A DNA stretch of 64,000 bases from Juglans regia (GCF_001411555.2 NC_049912.1:2869001-2933000), one strand, 5' to 3'. Shown: positions 33,999 to 47,105, counted from the stretch's first letter. Numbers and translations: made by a program. The notes: a model not told the origin generated them from the sequence alone.

Positions 33999-34889
33999 CA
34001 GAGCAAAACAGAATCAGAATCACCATATCAGAGTCAGAATCAGAGTCAGAAAGTCATGCCAAAGGTTTTTCAGATGCCACATCATAACAGAGTACAGAAC
34101 AGAACAGAATCAGATAACAAAACATACTTTATGCACAAAATTTCATATTCGCTCTCTTTTTCAAAGTTCAGAAACAAAATGTCAAAAATAAGCTCATGTC
34201 TACTCCAGTCATGACAGAAAATACTTTCGTCTTAAACAGAATCTCATGAGTAATGCAGAACAATTATCTGAGGTTGTTTTCAGATTTCTCTTCATAACAA
34301 AACATGCACATTTTCTAAAAAGGACCTCAGTTCATTTTATTTTAATGCAAAGTCGAGCATAGGAACCCCGCTTACCTAAACTTCTTAGCTTTTCAGAATT
34401 TTCCTAAAAAATGCCGAACAAATATTAATCGTCACCTATAAAATAATCGCCTAACTTCCATAAATTTCCAACCAACCACGTATTTCGATATTAAAACTTA
34501 AAAATGCTAAAAGAACCTATTTTAAGAACCTCAAACCTAAAATTCTCATAATACCTAAAATACCAATATTTTCTAAGACCATCAATATCCACTTAATAGA
34601 ATTCATACTGGAGAAGAAAATTTATCGAATAAGTATTATGATAATTATAGAACTCAACAAAAATTAATATTTAAAATATCTAAAATACCAACAATATTTT
34701 ATAACTAAAAAGAATACACTGGTTAATAAACTTTTCCTAAAATAATTCATGAAAAAATTCACCTCTTAAGAAAAATAGATTTACTTACTTTAACTAACAA
34801 TATTATTAAAATACAATACAATATTTATTGAAACTTAAAACAAAATTCTATTTAAATATAAACTCAACACAAAAATACTTCTCAGCCGA

Positions 34890-35092
34890 AAATCCATATC
34901 AACTCATCTCATCATTACAACTTTCTCAAATTTTCACACAAAATATAATAAATAATTCAACTTTTTCAAATCCCATAACAATTTTCTCAAATTCCACACA
35001 AAATATAATAATTAATTCAACTTTTATTCTCCTATTCACAAACCATCTTAACACATCTCAACTCATCTCTAAATCCAAACCACTCCTAAGTT
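34890..35092. mobile_element. Family M MITE copy beside copia remnant
   Basis: Contains AACTCATCTCATCATTACAA, CACACAAAATATAATAAATA and, at the right, CTCATCTCTAAATCCAAACC. The middle motif is repeated (a second cacacaaaatataataatt). Non-coding. Confidence 0.6.
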
Positions 35093-35095
35093 TCT

Positions 35096-37086
35096 TTATG
35101 ACTTGAAGCAAGTCTCGAGACAATGGTTTAGCAAATTCTCAAGAACTTTGATTAGACATGGCTTTATCCAATCTGATGCAGACCACTCACTTTTTACTAA
35201 GGTCACGGGTTCATCTTTTATAGCTCTACTTATATATGTAGATGACATTTTGATAGCTTCCAATGACATGCTGTTGAAAAACTTAAATTATTTCTAAACA
35301 ACAAATTCAAATTAAAGGACTTAGGACCTTTAATATTTTCTGGGTATTGAGATAGCTAGATCAGTTAGTGGAATTGTACTTAGTCAAAGAAAGTATGCAC
35401 TAGAGATTCTCGAGGACAATGGAGTCTTAAGGAGTAAAGTGCAAAATTTTCAATAGAGCAAAATTTGAAACTCAGTAAAACAAAGGGAAATTTGCTTGAT
35501 GATCCAACACCATATAGGAGGTTAATTGGTCGATGAATATACGTAACCATTACAAGGCCTCTCTTAATTCATGGACAAACCCACACACACACACACACAC
35601 CCACCTTGCATTAGCAAATAGAGTACTTAAATACATCAAGGGTACTCCTGGACTCTTTCTGTCTTCAAAATCAAAATTACATTGAATGTTATTGTAGATG
35701 CAGACTGGGCAGGCTGTGTAGACACTAGGAGAAGTGTTACTGGTTTTTGCATTTTCCTTGGAGAATCATTAATTTCTTGGAGATCTAAGAAACAATCAAC
35801 TGTCTCTAAAAGCTCTGCAGAGGTAGAATACAGATTTATGGCATCAACAGTTTGTGAATTAATGTGGTTGTTCCAATTACTCAAAGACCTAAATGTCCTT
35901 CACTCACATCCAACCTTGTTATTTTGTGACAACCAAGCGGCATTGTATGTAGCATCTAACTCTGTCTTCCATGAGAGGACAAAGCACATTGATATTTGTA
36001 AATGTTATGTCAATACATTTATTTATATGTTATTTTTAATCTCTGATCCTCTTTCTTATTTGGCATTTGAATGGTGGACAAGTGGTTGATTTTGAAACCT
36101 TTGGAGATTAATGCACTGAGCTGGTTGATCATGTGACCTGCATGTGACTCGTAAGTTGCATCAAAGAAGGAACAAACTCGAGCCGCAGGATCATGACACA
36201 TGTTGGCATCTGTTTCATCCTATATATTCATTGCTAACTCGATATGTGTAACTTTAATTCATTGTGTTTTCATTCTAATTTTGAGAGGTTTCGAGAGAGA
36301 GAGAACAGAAAGGGAAGAACCTAAGGTTTTGCTTAGGGTTTCACTTTAAGGAAAAAATATGTGCGAGTTTTTGTTGTGAGATGAGGGCTTTGTAAATATA
36401 TGTGGTTCTGAGGCTTTTCTGTGAAGGACATCGATTATCAATAAAGCTCTGAGGCCATTCCTGCCATAGACGTAGACCATTAGGGTTGAACCACGTAAAT
36501 CGGTTTATGTTGATTATTTATTTTCTTATTCCTTTCATTTCTTTGATTATTGCTCTTGATATTGTTCTGTTTCTTTATATTTCTGGTTCTATTCTGAGAT
36601 TTGTATTATTTCGAATGTTGCTAATTCTGTCAGTGTATTTTGATATCAATCTTTTCTATTTTGTGAGTTCTGTACAAACGAGACTGTTGAATAAATTCTT
36701 ACAATATAGATTGTCATATAGTGAGAGAGAAGCTTCAAGCAGGTTTGATCAAGACATTACATGTTAAAAGCAATATGCAATTAGTAGACATATTCACCAA
36801 GGCTCTAGGGCATCAACAGTTCAAGGCTCTAATTTCCAAGATGAGACTATTGAATATATATAATCCATCTTAGGGGGAGTGTTTAGAAGTTATTCTTGTA
36901 TATTCTTTATTTTTCATGTATGTACATTTTAGCTTTATACACAATAGGTTTGTTATGATTCTTTTTTTGTCTTTTTGCTACTCTGACAGCCTAGAGCATA
37001 GGCCTCAAATGTATATAGTGGCCACTACAATCACTTTTCATTCCATTCCATTGTATTCTCAATTTTAGTAAAGAATATTCTTTACA
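35096..37086 (+). mobile_element. Ty1-copia remnant: reverse transcriptase to 3' LTR
   Basis: Plus-strand pieces read [37 protein letters not shown] (reverse transcriptase catalytic YVDD), LGIEIARSVSGIVLSQRKYA, then the RNase H region VDADWAGCVDTRRSVTGFC, SWRSKKQSTVSKSSAEVEYR and LLFCDNQAALYVASNSVFHE. After a nested LTR the protein ends VREKLQAGLIKTLHVKSN, LVDIFTKAL. A polypurine tract TTAGGGGGAG follows, then a probable 3' LTR 36880-37086 (TGTTTAGAAG to CTTTACA). Several frameshifts; gag, integrase and the 5' LTR are absent. Confidence 0.88.
35997..36703 (+). mobile_element. Solo LTR nested in copia RNase H region
   Basis: The 707-bp insert splits the copia peptide KHIDI / DCHIV. It begins TTGTAAATG (TGTAA terminus) and ends TTCTTACA, with flanking ATATT (35992-35996) and ATATA (36704-36708), a near-perfect 5-bp TSD. 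Internally it has TATA-like CTATATATTC and GGTTGAACCACGTAAATC, a motif common in plant copia LTRs. It carries no protein-coding domain. Confidence 0.78.
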
Positions 37087-37324
37087 ACAACCTTTCATTT
37101 TTGTCATTTTTAAAATTTTAAATAAAATATAAAAAATAATTTAATTTTTTTAAATTTTGAAACAAAAAATATTTAAATACTTTTTAATTTTATAATATTT
37201 TTTTAAAATTTTTCTTTTCAAAATTTAATTAAATATTTTAATTAAAACTATTTTACTATTATTCACAGAATTCTCGTTTTGTCTCATTATTCAAATATGT
37301 CCTAAATCTTTGAATTAATATATA

Positions 37325-37512
37325 GAAATACTTTAGTCATAAAAGGATTATATAAAAGTAAATCTACAAATTAACATTACTTGATGCAGTACGTCAAATT
37401 ATAAAATTATTTTTATTGTAAAATAAATCTAATAAATCACGTAAAAGCACATCAATTTATAAATTTACTTTTATATAATCTTTGTGTCCGTAACTCTGTA
37501 GCAATTCTCATT
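37325..37512. mobile_element. Palindromic MITE, family P copy
   Basis: GAAATACTTTAGTCATAAAA on the left pairs with TTTGTGTCCGTAACTCTGTA-type sequence at the right. The centre has GTCAAATTATAAAATTATTT and its complement-like partner. Non-coding. Confidence 0.6.
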
Positions 37513-37959
37513 AATATAAGATATATAAAGGCTTGACATTAAGTACTTGAAATACTTATTAACATCCACGTAACTGTTGATGCATTTTCTTATAATAATT
37601 CAAGATCGATTAGATCCTCGTGAGAAATGTTATAGGTAGTTTTAGGGTGTATAATTCGAGCATAAATACTTTTAAAAAAAATCGAAAAATATAAACACAC
37701 AAGAAAAAAAATATTTTTTAATAATATATTCATTTGAAAAAAAAAATACAAAGAACTTATATGATTGTATTCAATATTACTCAATTCTCATTATATATTC
37801 AAAGAGAAATGATATTTAGTCATAAAGTATCTAAGCGTTATGCACTTCTTTTAAAAATAAATAAATATGATATTTATATAAAAAGAAAAATTAATTTTTT
37901 ATTAATAAATCACATTCTATTTTTTCTTAAAAAAATAGATAATTTTTAGCTTCGGTTTG

Positions 37960-38305
37960 AATTGAAAACTATTCTCATCTAATCATTACAACTTTTTAAA
38001 TTCTCGCATAAAATATAAAAAAAAAAATTTAAAAATTTTTTTAAAATAATAATAATATTAAAAAATAATATTTAATAATATTTTATTTATCTCAACTAAA
38101 ATTATCTGAGTTCATCCTTAAGGGTGAGTTTGGATGTTGAAATGAGTTGAGTTGAGATGATAAAATATTGTTAGAATATTATTTTTTAATATTATTATTA
38201 TTTTAATATTTATAAAAGTTGAATTATTTATTATATTTTATATTGAGATTTAAAAAAATTATAAGAATGAATTGAAATGGATTGAGAATAGTTATGATCC
38301 AAACG
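37960..38305. mobile_element. Two family M MITE bodies in opposite orientation
   Basis: 37960-38115 has CTCATCTAATCATTACAACT then aataataatattaaaaaata. 38125-38305 has the reverse-strand version: GTTTGGATGTTGAAATGAGT, then ttttttaatattattattat. They lie back to back and could form a large hairpin. Non-coding. Confidence 0.6.
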
Positions 38306-38591
38306 AAACCTAAATCGAGACTTCTTAACACATGTATTCAGCACGTTAATCTTCATCCGAAATTCTGAGCGGTGGATTACAATTGCTCGGTAATAGTAAT
38401 TGTAGGAACAGTTAACCGTAGAAAAGACGTCTCAGCCAGCCAAAGTGCCAAGTTTGCACTGGCTGGCTGCCATGGAAGTCTGAGCGTTCATTCCCACACC
38501 TTTCCTCTCACTCTGTGGTTTGCTTTCTTAGCTTGTACAAACACAACAAAATTAAGCAATTTGAGGTAGGACAAGAAGAAGAGAGAGAACG

Positions 38592-41500
38592 ATGGGAACG
38601 TTGGGGAAGGCAATCTACACCGTCGGGTTCTGGATCCGCGAGACCGGCCAAGCCCTCGATCGCCTCGGCGGCCGCCTCCAAGGCAACTACTACTTCCAAG
38701 AACAACGTAGGTCCCTCAGACTCTTTTTTTTTTTTTTTTTTCCTTCTAGTCCACTCTTCTCCTAAATCCCCGAAATCATATAAATCGTTTCGATTATTCA
38801 TCGGTTGTAACAAACGGATCATTGAAGCTCAAAGTAATTAATGCAACCCGAGGCTTTGAGAAACGAAATGGGACTGTTTTATCCCATTTCTTCATTCCGT
38901 TGGTCGAAGATTGTTGATTATTGTGTATTTGGTGGGGGTGGTTGTGTTTTGCATCGACCTTAAAAACTAAATTTTTTAGCTAAACGTGCTATAAAAAGAT
39001 TGACCTTTGTGCTTAATGTGGTGTTTATGGTCGGAAAGGAATGATAGGTGTTTTAACAAGAAGGAGCGTGCAGTGTGGAAATCTGGAATTTATTTGTCTT
39101 CTCTCTTTTACAGTGGTTTTCTGCTATTGCATTGAAGGGTGGGAATGTCCATGAGTTTCTATCTTCTTTTCAGCTCTCTAGAATTTAATCAGGTGTCACT
39201 TTGTATGCTTCCTGTGTACTTGGGCATTGCTTAGTTTCATTCTATTCAATAAAGATTCTTACTTATCAAAAAAAAAAAAAAAAGATGGGCTGCTCAGAAG
39301 ATGGGAAAATGTATTCGGGATATTCATTTTCAAAAGTAAAATGGGGAAAGATATGTTTAGGATATTACTCTCATATATGGTTGAAAAGGCTATATGATGT
39401 TGCATTATTTTTACAAATAATTGGAACATGATCATGGCTTGGAATAACAATTAGAAAAGATAAGTTATTAAGCAATATGATAATTTGAGTCTTTTTTGTA
39501 CAACTTCCCATATATGTCTGCATAAATAAGGAGTTATGTGGATTTAGTTCAATTTAGGAGTTTTTCCAAGTCATTGTTAGATTGGAAAACTTGTTAAAAT
39601 CCTTGTATGGATTTCAATGCCAATCGAAATCCCTAAAGCTGTTAGATGTTGCTTTTAACAGTTAATAGTTTTGCTTGCCCTTTTGCTTGCTTCTTCTTTG
39701 GAGCTTGATTTGTCTTATGTTCATTCTGTTGGTACCTGGTTGTTTATGACTTCACTTTCTTCGAAAGGAAAGCCTGAGCTGATATTGATTTATGTTGGAA
39801 AACCAGGCCATTATGGGTTCTTTATTTTTTCCTTTTTCCTTAAAACCGTGTTCTATGTGAACTAAATCCTTGGAGTTATTAATTTTCCCAACGAAATAGA
39901 TTGCTTCTTTTTTCATTATGGGTTTCAGAATTCTAGGATATAGTCATGTAGTCAAATGCTTTGCTGCAATTATGTTGGTCAGAACTCAGCATCTGAATGT
40001 CCATGCACAAAGGTCTTTATAAAAAATGAAATATGATGTTATAGTTTTTATTCCTCTAAGCTTTGCATGCCCTCCTAAAATTATTAACTTGGATTTTAAT
40101 AATCATGTTTATATTTCTCTTTATGTAGTGTCTAGACATAGGACACTCATGAACATATTTGACAAGGCTCCCGTGGTTGATAAGGATGCATTTGTGGCCC
40201 CCAGTGCATCTATTATTGGCAATGTTCAGGTGGGACGAGGTTCTTCGATCTGGTATGGATGCGTATTGAGAGGTATGTATGCTGCACCAATGAAGCTTGA
40301 ATATGTTTTGGCTGCATAAATCCGTAAACCAGAGGCGCTTAAATCTTGAAATTCTTTCTGCTTTCCTTTCGAACTGGCATTTAGATAGTAAAAGAGCAGA
40401 GTTGCAGAGTCAATGTACATTTCTAAATTCATATTTTTTGTGGCATAATTTTCTGATTTTAATTTCTAGTGCTCTACAATAGTGCTTGTTAATGTTAAGA
40501 GTTACTGTTGTAGTTGTGTTCAAAGGACTGACTACATGTGCCATGGTGGATATTGTAGTATATTCTTATGTTGTGGCAAAGAGGGAAAAATATTAGGCCA
40601 AGTTATTTCAGTAGAAATTCTCTATTTATCTTATTTTAGCATGGTCGATATTAAATATAGAAGTGAAGGGTTGCTATCACCATTTACCTGTCAATAAAAG
40701 GAAAGAGTATTTGAAGGAAAGATATAACAGAAAAAAAAAAAAAAAAAAAGATATCTACTTATTCCAAACACATTTTTTTACTGGATGTTCATAACATTCT
40801 TGATCATTGAGCTTAAAAGATGGTGTTACTGGATAAAACATTGCATCACAACCGCCAGATTCTCGGTTTTAGTAAATGGCACTCCTGAAGGTTTCTTCAA
40901 TAGCTCTCGAGGCTTGAGACAAGGGGACCCTCTATCTCATTTTTTGTTCGTTTTGGTAATAGATGTGTTGAGTAGAATGTTGAAGGCGGCGGCAGATAGG
41001 GGCATCATCTCGTTCAAGGTGGGTGGCTCTTCGAACGGTTGCTTAAATGTATCTCACCTTCTCTTCGCTGATGACACGTTGATCCTTTGTGAGCTGGACC
41101 CCAATCAGATTTGCTCTTTTTGAGGGCTCTTTTGCTTTGTTTTGTAGCTGTCTTCAGACTTAAGGTGAATCTATCGAAATCTGAAATGGTTCATGTTGGC
41201 TTGGTTCATAACTTAGGTGAATTGGCTGCTATCTTGGGCTGCAAGGTGTCATCCTTGCTGATGAAGTATCTTGGTCTTCCCTTGGGGGCTCCTCTTAAAT
41301 CCAAGGCAATGTGGGATGGGATTGTTGAAAGATTGAATGTAGATTGGCTGGCTGGAAGAGGATTTATCTGTCCAAAGATGGTAGAACCACATTAATTAAA
41401 TGCACGTTATCTAACCTCCCAATATACTTTTTATCTTTATTTCCCTTGCCTGCAGGGGTGGCGAATAGACTGTAGAAGGTTTTTCATGATTTCTTGTGGG

Positions 41501-44500
41501 GAGGCTTAGAGGATGAGAAAAAATTCCACTTGATTAAGTGGCATAAGATCTGCACCCCTTTATCTTGTGGTGGTTTGGGGGTTAGAAGTTGAGAACCTTC
41601 AGTATTGCACTACTAGGGAAGTGGTTATGGCGGTACCATTGGGAAGGGGATGCTCTTTGGAGGAATGTTATTGATGTCAAACATGGGAGTATTTGGGGAG
41701 GTAGGTGCTCAAATGAAGTAGGAGGGACATATGGTGTGGGAGTTTGGAAATTTATCTGCAATGGATGGGAAGATTTCTTTAACAATTTGAGATTTGAGGT
41801 GGGAAGGGGAACACGAATCAGATCCTGGTACAGCACTTGGTGTGGTGAAGTTGCCTTGATGAATGCTTCCCCTTCTCTTTACAGGATTGCATTGGACAAG
41901 GATGCTTCAGTGGCCGATAACATGGACATTTCTTCTAGTTCTCATCAATGGTCTGTGAGGTTCATTAGAGCTGCCCATGATTGGGAGATGGGAGATATTA
42001 CTGAATTTTATAGTGCTTTATATGAGCTGAATTTAAAAGTTGGAGGGGAGGACAGGTTGCTTTGGATTCATTCGAGGAACAAGAACTTCTCGGTAAAATC
42101 CTTTTATAAGGTTATGTCGATCCATTCTACCATTGTCTTCCCTTGGAAGAGCATTTGGAGGAGTAATGTTCCCCTCAAGATTGCTTTCTTTGGCTGGTTG
42201 GCCTTCCATGAGAAAATATTGACTACTGCTAAGCTAAGAAAGCATGGTATTGTTATAAAAGATTGGTGTTTTATGTGCAAATAAATGGTGAATAGGCGGA
42301 TCATCTTCTTCTTCACTACGACGTGGTTAAAGCTTTATGGGATGAAATCTTTACTAGGCTTAGTATTGCTTGGGTCCTAGGAGGGTGGTAGATTTACTGT
42401 CATGTTGGAGAGGTATTCAGGGCAATCGCCAAATAGCGGCTATATGGAAGATGGTGCCTCTATGTCTAATGTGGTGCACTTGGAACAAAAGGAATAGTCG
42501 TTGTTTTGATAACAGGGAACGTTTGATGGGAGGGTTCGGGGACTTTTTCTTTCATACGCTGTTACTTTGGGCTTTGGCTATTGTATTCAATGTGATTAGT
42601 TTTAATGACTTTTATGCTGTTTTCCACGGCAGTTAGCTTGTAATTAGGTTCATCTCTTGTATACTTCCTGTGTACCTGGGCAGCCAAATTATGTGGATCA
42701 ATAAGTTCTTCTTACTTATAAAAAAATAAAAAAAATAAAAAATTACTGGACACAAGCACGTCTTACGTAGATTGCACTACGCTCTTCTTGCTACATGCAA
42801 TGCACAAAACTGAAAATGCTGAACCCATGATGCATTAGCAGCATAAATTTGAAATGAAGCTGAGGAAATTAGAGCACAGTGTCTCTCAGTGACAGCAAGC
42901 TGCTATATGCTGTACAACTCAATCAAAAACTTTGCAGCTTCTCAGTTTTTCTTTGGCATTTTTTGAATGATTAAGGTTACTCTCTTGAAACTATAAATGA
43001 GTATTAAGTTTGTTCATTGATTTTCTTCTCTCTTTATTCATGACATAAGTTCCTTATTCTCATCTGATTGTGATTTATTGTTCAAAGGTGATGTAAACAG
43101 CATCAGCATCGGGTCTGGAACCAATATCCAAGACAACTCTCTTGTTCATGTGGCAAAATCTAATTTGAGTGGGAAGGTTTTACCAACTATCATTGGTGAC
43201 AATGTTACTGTGGGTGAGTAACATGCAGAATCATGTTGCAAATGATATCAAGAAGTTGCAAGATACTGATTTGGGTTTCATATGGATTTTGCGTTATGGT
43301 TTCCATTAATAACTTGGCAGGTCACAGTGCTGTCTTACAAGGATGTCCTGTTGAGGATGAGGCATTTGTAGGTATGGGTGCAAGTCTACTTGATGGGGTT
43401 TATGTTGAGAGACACGCCATGGTTGCTGCTGGAGCCCTTGTCAGGCAGAACACAAGGATCCCATGTGGAGAGGTTTGTCAACTTTTCCTTCATATGTTGG
43501 AAATTTCCACAGTTTTTGTATCTAGTAATCTTCACTGATCTTGAAATCTTATATTAAAGTTTAAATATGAAGTTTAGCCACATGAACAACACTATTAGGG
43601 TTTGAGCCCACTGTAACTAAGAGCGACCAGCGATATTTTAAGCCCAAAGCTCAGGGAGGCTCAACATTTGGCATCCTAGGGTGCCCCAGTAACAAACTCT
43701 ATTGATGCCGTTTCTTTCTTTTTATAATTTTTTAATGATAGATCTTAGAATTTAGAACCCTTCTAGTGGGCAAAAGATATTGGAGTCCATTTCTACTAAC
43801 CCTAGACTGCTCCATTTTCGTTTTGTCATTTATAATGGTTATGATATTGTGGTTTTGATGCATTGGATGTACCTTTATTTTTATTTATTTGATAACACCA
43901 TGTGCTGGAGTAATAAATATTTTGTCATGCACTTGTAAGTTGAAGTACGGTATATGTCAGCTTTTTTATATTTTATTTTTTTGATAAGTAATAAGAAGTT
44001 TTATTGAAACAAATAAATAGGATAGTTCAAGTACACAAGAAGTATACAAGCAAAATACCTAAAACAGCATTTTTATTAACGGCATCATTCCATATATTTG
44101 AGGCCTCTCTCTCTCTCTCAGCAATCTATTGATTTTTATATTATCAGACTTGCACTTAGTTCTCTCTTGCTGCTCCGTAGTCTGCTGTTAGTCTTAGGAG
44201 TTCATAGCATTTATGCATCTGCTGAGTTTGTGCTTCATATTCTTTTGTAAAATGTGGTTTTATTCCTAAAAGGCTTTGAAATTGTTACTGCAGGTGTGGG
44301 GAGGTAATCCAGCAAAGTTCCTCAGGAAACTCACAGAAGACGAGATGACCTTCATTTCCCAGTCAGCCATAAATTATTCCAATTTGGCACAGGTTCATGC
44401 AGCTGAAAATGCCAAGAGCTTTGATGAGATTGAATTTGAGAAGATACTTCGCAAGAAGTTTGCTCGCCGTGATGAGGAGTATGACTCGATGCTGGGTGTT

Positions 44501-44572
44501 GTTCGTGAAACTCCTCCAGAGCTAATCCTTCCCGACAATATTCTGCCAGATAAAGTACAAAAGGCTACTTAA
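38592..44572 (+). CDS. Gamma carbonic anhydrase, mitochondrial complex I subunit
   Basis: Five coding exons, 38592-38706, 40129-40272, 43088-43213, 43321-43472 and 44294-44572, give 271 residues. The start [20 protein letters not shown] is typical of plant gamma-CA1/2/3. Left-handed beta-helix hexapeptides run through ~55-190 ([33 protein letters not shown]), then a C-terminal helix. Such proteins form the matrix-facing domain of plant complex I. Zinc-ligand positions are His107 (SLVH) and His130 (GHSAVL). At 135, where the third His is expected from the H-x4-H spacing, there is Gln (LQGC). Introns 1, 2 and 4 contain LINE pieces; intron 2 is 2.8 kb because of a LINE. The start is the first ATG after a plausible leader. 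The gene looks intact. Confidence 0.95.
39186..39284 (+). mobile_element. LINE 3'-end fragment in carbonic anhydrase intron 1
   Basis: Reads CTTCCTGTGTACTTGGGC, then AATAAAGATTCTTACTTATC and an A16 tail. The same 3' signature (cttcctgtgtacctgggc, ttcttcttacttat, A tail) ends the full LINE at 42.7 kb. It is a strongly 5'-truncated copy. Confidence 0.75.
40786..42742 (+). mobile_element. 5'-truncated LINE in carbonic anhydrase intron 2
   Basis: An 8-bp TSD TTACTGGA flanks it (40778-40785 and 42743-42750). Frames on the sense strand give [52 protein letters not shown] (intact catalytic FADD), [16 protein letters not shown], then the zf-RVT part [24 protein letters not shown], and the tail [18 protein letters not shown]. 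It ends ATTCTTCTTACTTATA-like plus an A-rich tail. The 5' part including the endonuclease is absent. Frameshifts near 41115 and stops near 41393, 41590 and 42282 inactivate it. Confidence 0.92.
43970..44090 (-). mobile_element. LINE 3'-end fragment in carbonic anhydrase intron 4, antisense
   Basis: The minus strand reads GTATACTTCTTGTGTACTTG, then AATAAAACTTCTTATTACTT followed by an A tail. This is the same 3' end as the other LINE copies here, in inverted orientation. Confidence 0.7.
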
Positions 44573-46000
44573 AAGTGCGATTATCCTGCAGAAGTTAACT
44601 TGACAAGGGGTTTTTTGTTGGTGGATGGTTTTTGTTATGTGCGGATTTATGAAGGACTGCTGCTTTCATTTCCAATAATTTTTTGGCACCTGGTCCTGAG
44701 TGTCTAGGTAAGATCATGGTTTACATTTCTGACATACGGCTCTTCCAGCCTCTCTGGCTGATCAGAATCTTCATTTTATATTGCCTGTGAAAAATGCTAC
44801 TATGCAACATGTATCTTGATGCTTAAGTCATCCATGAAGCCCTCAAGGGTCTGTTCTTGTAGAGTTAAATTGCTTTGGACATGGATTTTCGAATAAAGAA
44901 AATTGAATCAGGTATACTGGAGCATCCTATGTTTTCAAGACAGCTCTTATAATATGTTACCTCAATTTTTTTAGCTGGTTGATCGATGCATGACTCTTCT
45001 TGGGTCCATCCACAGATAGCTGCGAGAACAGCGTCGACATCCGTTCTGTGGACATTTCCACGTCTGGCCGAAAGGACCTATGTCCCCCTGTTCAACTTCA
45101 TTCAATCTCCACAGTCCATATTATGTGACAGCAGGGTCACGAAAGTAGTTAACCCGTCTGTTTTTGTATATGTTAATGGTTATGTCTTCAAGAGCCATAA
45201 CCATCAACATCAGCTGGTATCTTCTTTATAGGAAATACTTTAGATACAAAGAGATTACACAAAAATAAATTCACAAACTGATGTGGCCTAATATGGTACG
45301 TCAAATTGTAAAATTACTTTTATTGTAAAATAGATTTAATGGATCATATTGAACCACATCTCTTTGTGTATGTAGCAGTTCTCGTACCTAGACTCATCTT
45401 TAGCAGAGTTGTCTCCCTTGGGTGGTCAGATTAGGCATCAAGTGGATAGGCATAGGATAGAAACTAGATATAGTAATTTGAGCCCCCAAATAGGCGAAAT
45501 TGTGTTGAATGGATCATAAAAGAAGCACATGGATCAAGTCAAATTTGTTTGGATGAAGGTAAGATTCAATCCAAGCACTTAATTCAGCCGAATTCCAGGT
45601 ACATCTTTGGCCCCAATTCCGAAATTGGTTTAGGCAGAATGTTATCATCATTGGTTTTTCCTGGATCCCAACCGAGCCTGACCTTATGAATGATTCCAAC
45701 ATCATATCATACTCAATAATGACACATTCTCGATACCATTTACCTTAAACCTACCTAACATGCAAAAATAAGCTTAAGAGAGAATGCAAAAGGAATTAAG
45801 GGGATTATGCCAATTATAGTACTTTATATTGGTTTTATTTTTGCTATTAATACCATTATTATTGTTGTTGTCATCGTTATTATTCTTATAATTATTCTTA
45901 TTACTACTGTCATCATAATAGAAAAAAATAATGCAGAAAAAATAAATAATAAAAAATAATGAGTGGATGATAGGCCCTACTTAATTAGTACTTACTATAG
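44573..46000. other. 3' flank of carbonic anhydrase and intergenic DNA
   Basis: Up to ~44930 this is probably 3' UTR and downstream flank. A family P palindromic MITE occupies ~45235-45385 (GAAATACTTTAGATACAAAG on the left, CTTTGTGTATGTAGCAGTTC on the right). A frame at 44986-45231 has no recognisable domain. Nothing else is supported. Confidence 0.5.
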
Positions 46001-46857
46001 ATTTTCATGAATTTGTTTCTTGAACTTGTGGATGAATAATCATGGTAGCCATGAAGATTGACATGATCTCTTATTATTTAGTAGTGGGCGGATTTTGAGG
46101 GTGCCTATATATAGTCGAGAAGTTTTCTTCCATCACGGGTGAGGGTTGGTTAATAAAATAAATTTTGTAAAAAGTATATAGTCAAATAACTTTTATAAGA
46201 TTGACATGCGTTTCACACGATTCCCGAGTCGAATTTGTAGTATTTTATTTTATTTTCTCCTTTAATTAAACAGTTCTTTAAGCTTTTAATATACCATGCA
46301 GAAAGATAATTATATAATATTATATACAGCATGGACATGTTAATTAATTTAGTCTGGGGGTATATTCAACTATATATATATATGTGCCATCCACTAAGCA
46401 TGCCAGCGAAGAATTTCAATAATTTGATCCATAATTTACATGTCAATCCCATGCAATGGGTCATGATGCCATACATGATGGTGTTGACCATCCACATTAG
46501 TGGGCATCTGCTGCAATATGAGACATGACATCACTTGCAGTAGTAGTAGTGGTGCTTCGACATCGCTATGGCATGCATGCATACAATCATTAATAGTTTA
46601 CGTAATTAAAAAAGAAAAAAAAAAAAAAAGATTATTATACGTAGGCAGAAATAATTAATGGATTTTCCAAGAAATTGCAACGTTTTAATAGTGAGATGAT
46701 ATGGAGTGGCCAACACAAGGGCCCCCCCATAAGAGCCTCCACTTTTGTGTTATTGACAAATTGTACGAGGCTTGTAGAAGGGCCTACATGGGATTACAAA
46801 AAGATATATATGTTCCTACTTTTGCTTTCCTACTTGCTAAATTACACACACACACAC

Positions 46858-46894
<37 letters not shown>

Positions 46895-47063
46895 CACATA
46901 TATAATAACGTTATATATAATTGTGAAGTATATAAATATCATACAGTTACTTTAAAAAATAGTAGAGTCTACTATTAAAAAAAAATTATCTGAATTTTAT
47001 ATTTATTCATTTTTTTCAAAATGATTGCACGACGCTTACGTACTTACGATTGTAATTATCATT

Positions 47064-47105
<42 letters not shown>

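Larger units (their letters stand above)
33113..34400 (-). mobile_element. LTR-like segment, probably from a Ty3-type element
   Basis: The plus-strand left edge is TGTAACGCCCCGG, i.e. an LTR ending CCGGGGCGTTACA on the minus strand, a frequent end for plant Ty3/gypsy LTRs. The minus strand also contains AGGTAAGCGGGGTTCCTATG. The segment holds a 173-bp tandem duplication and a 31-bp triplicate (listed separately). The other LTR end and any TSD could not be fixed. Confidence 0.5.

Noticed and set aside
44986..45231. 81-residue frame downstream of carbonic anhydrase
   Set aside because: No domain, and it follows the gene's 3' flank; probably chance.
46380..46560. Possible miRNA precursor
   Set aside because: Searched by eye for inverted arms and for well-known plant miRNA sequences; none paired convincingly.
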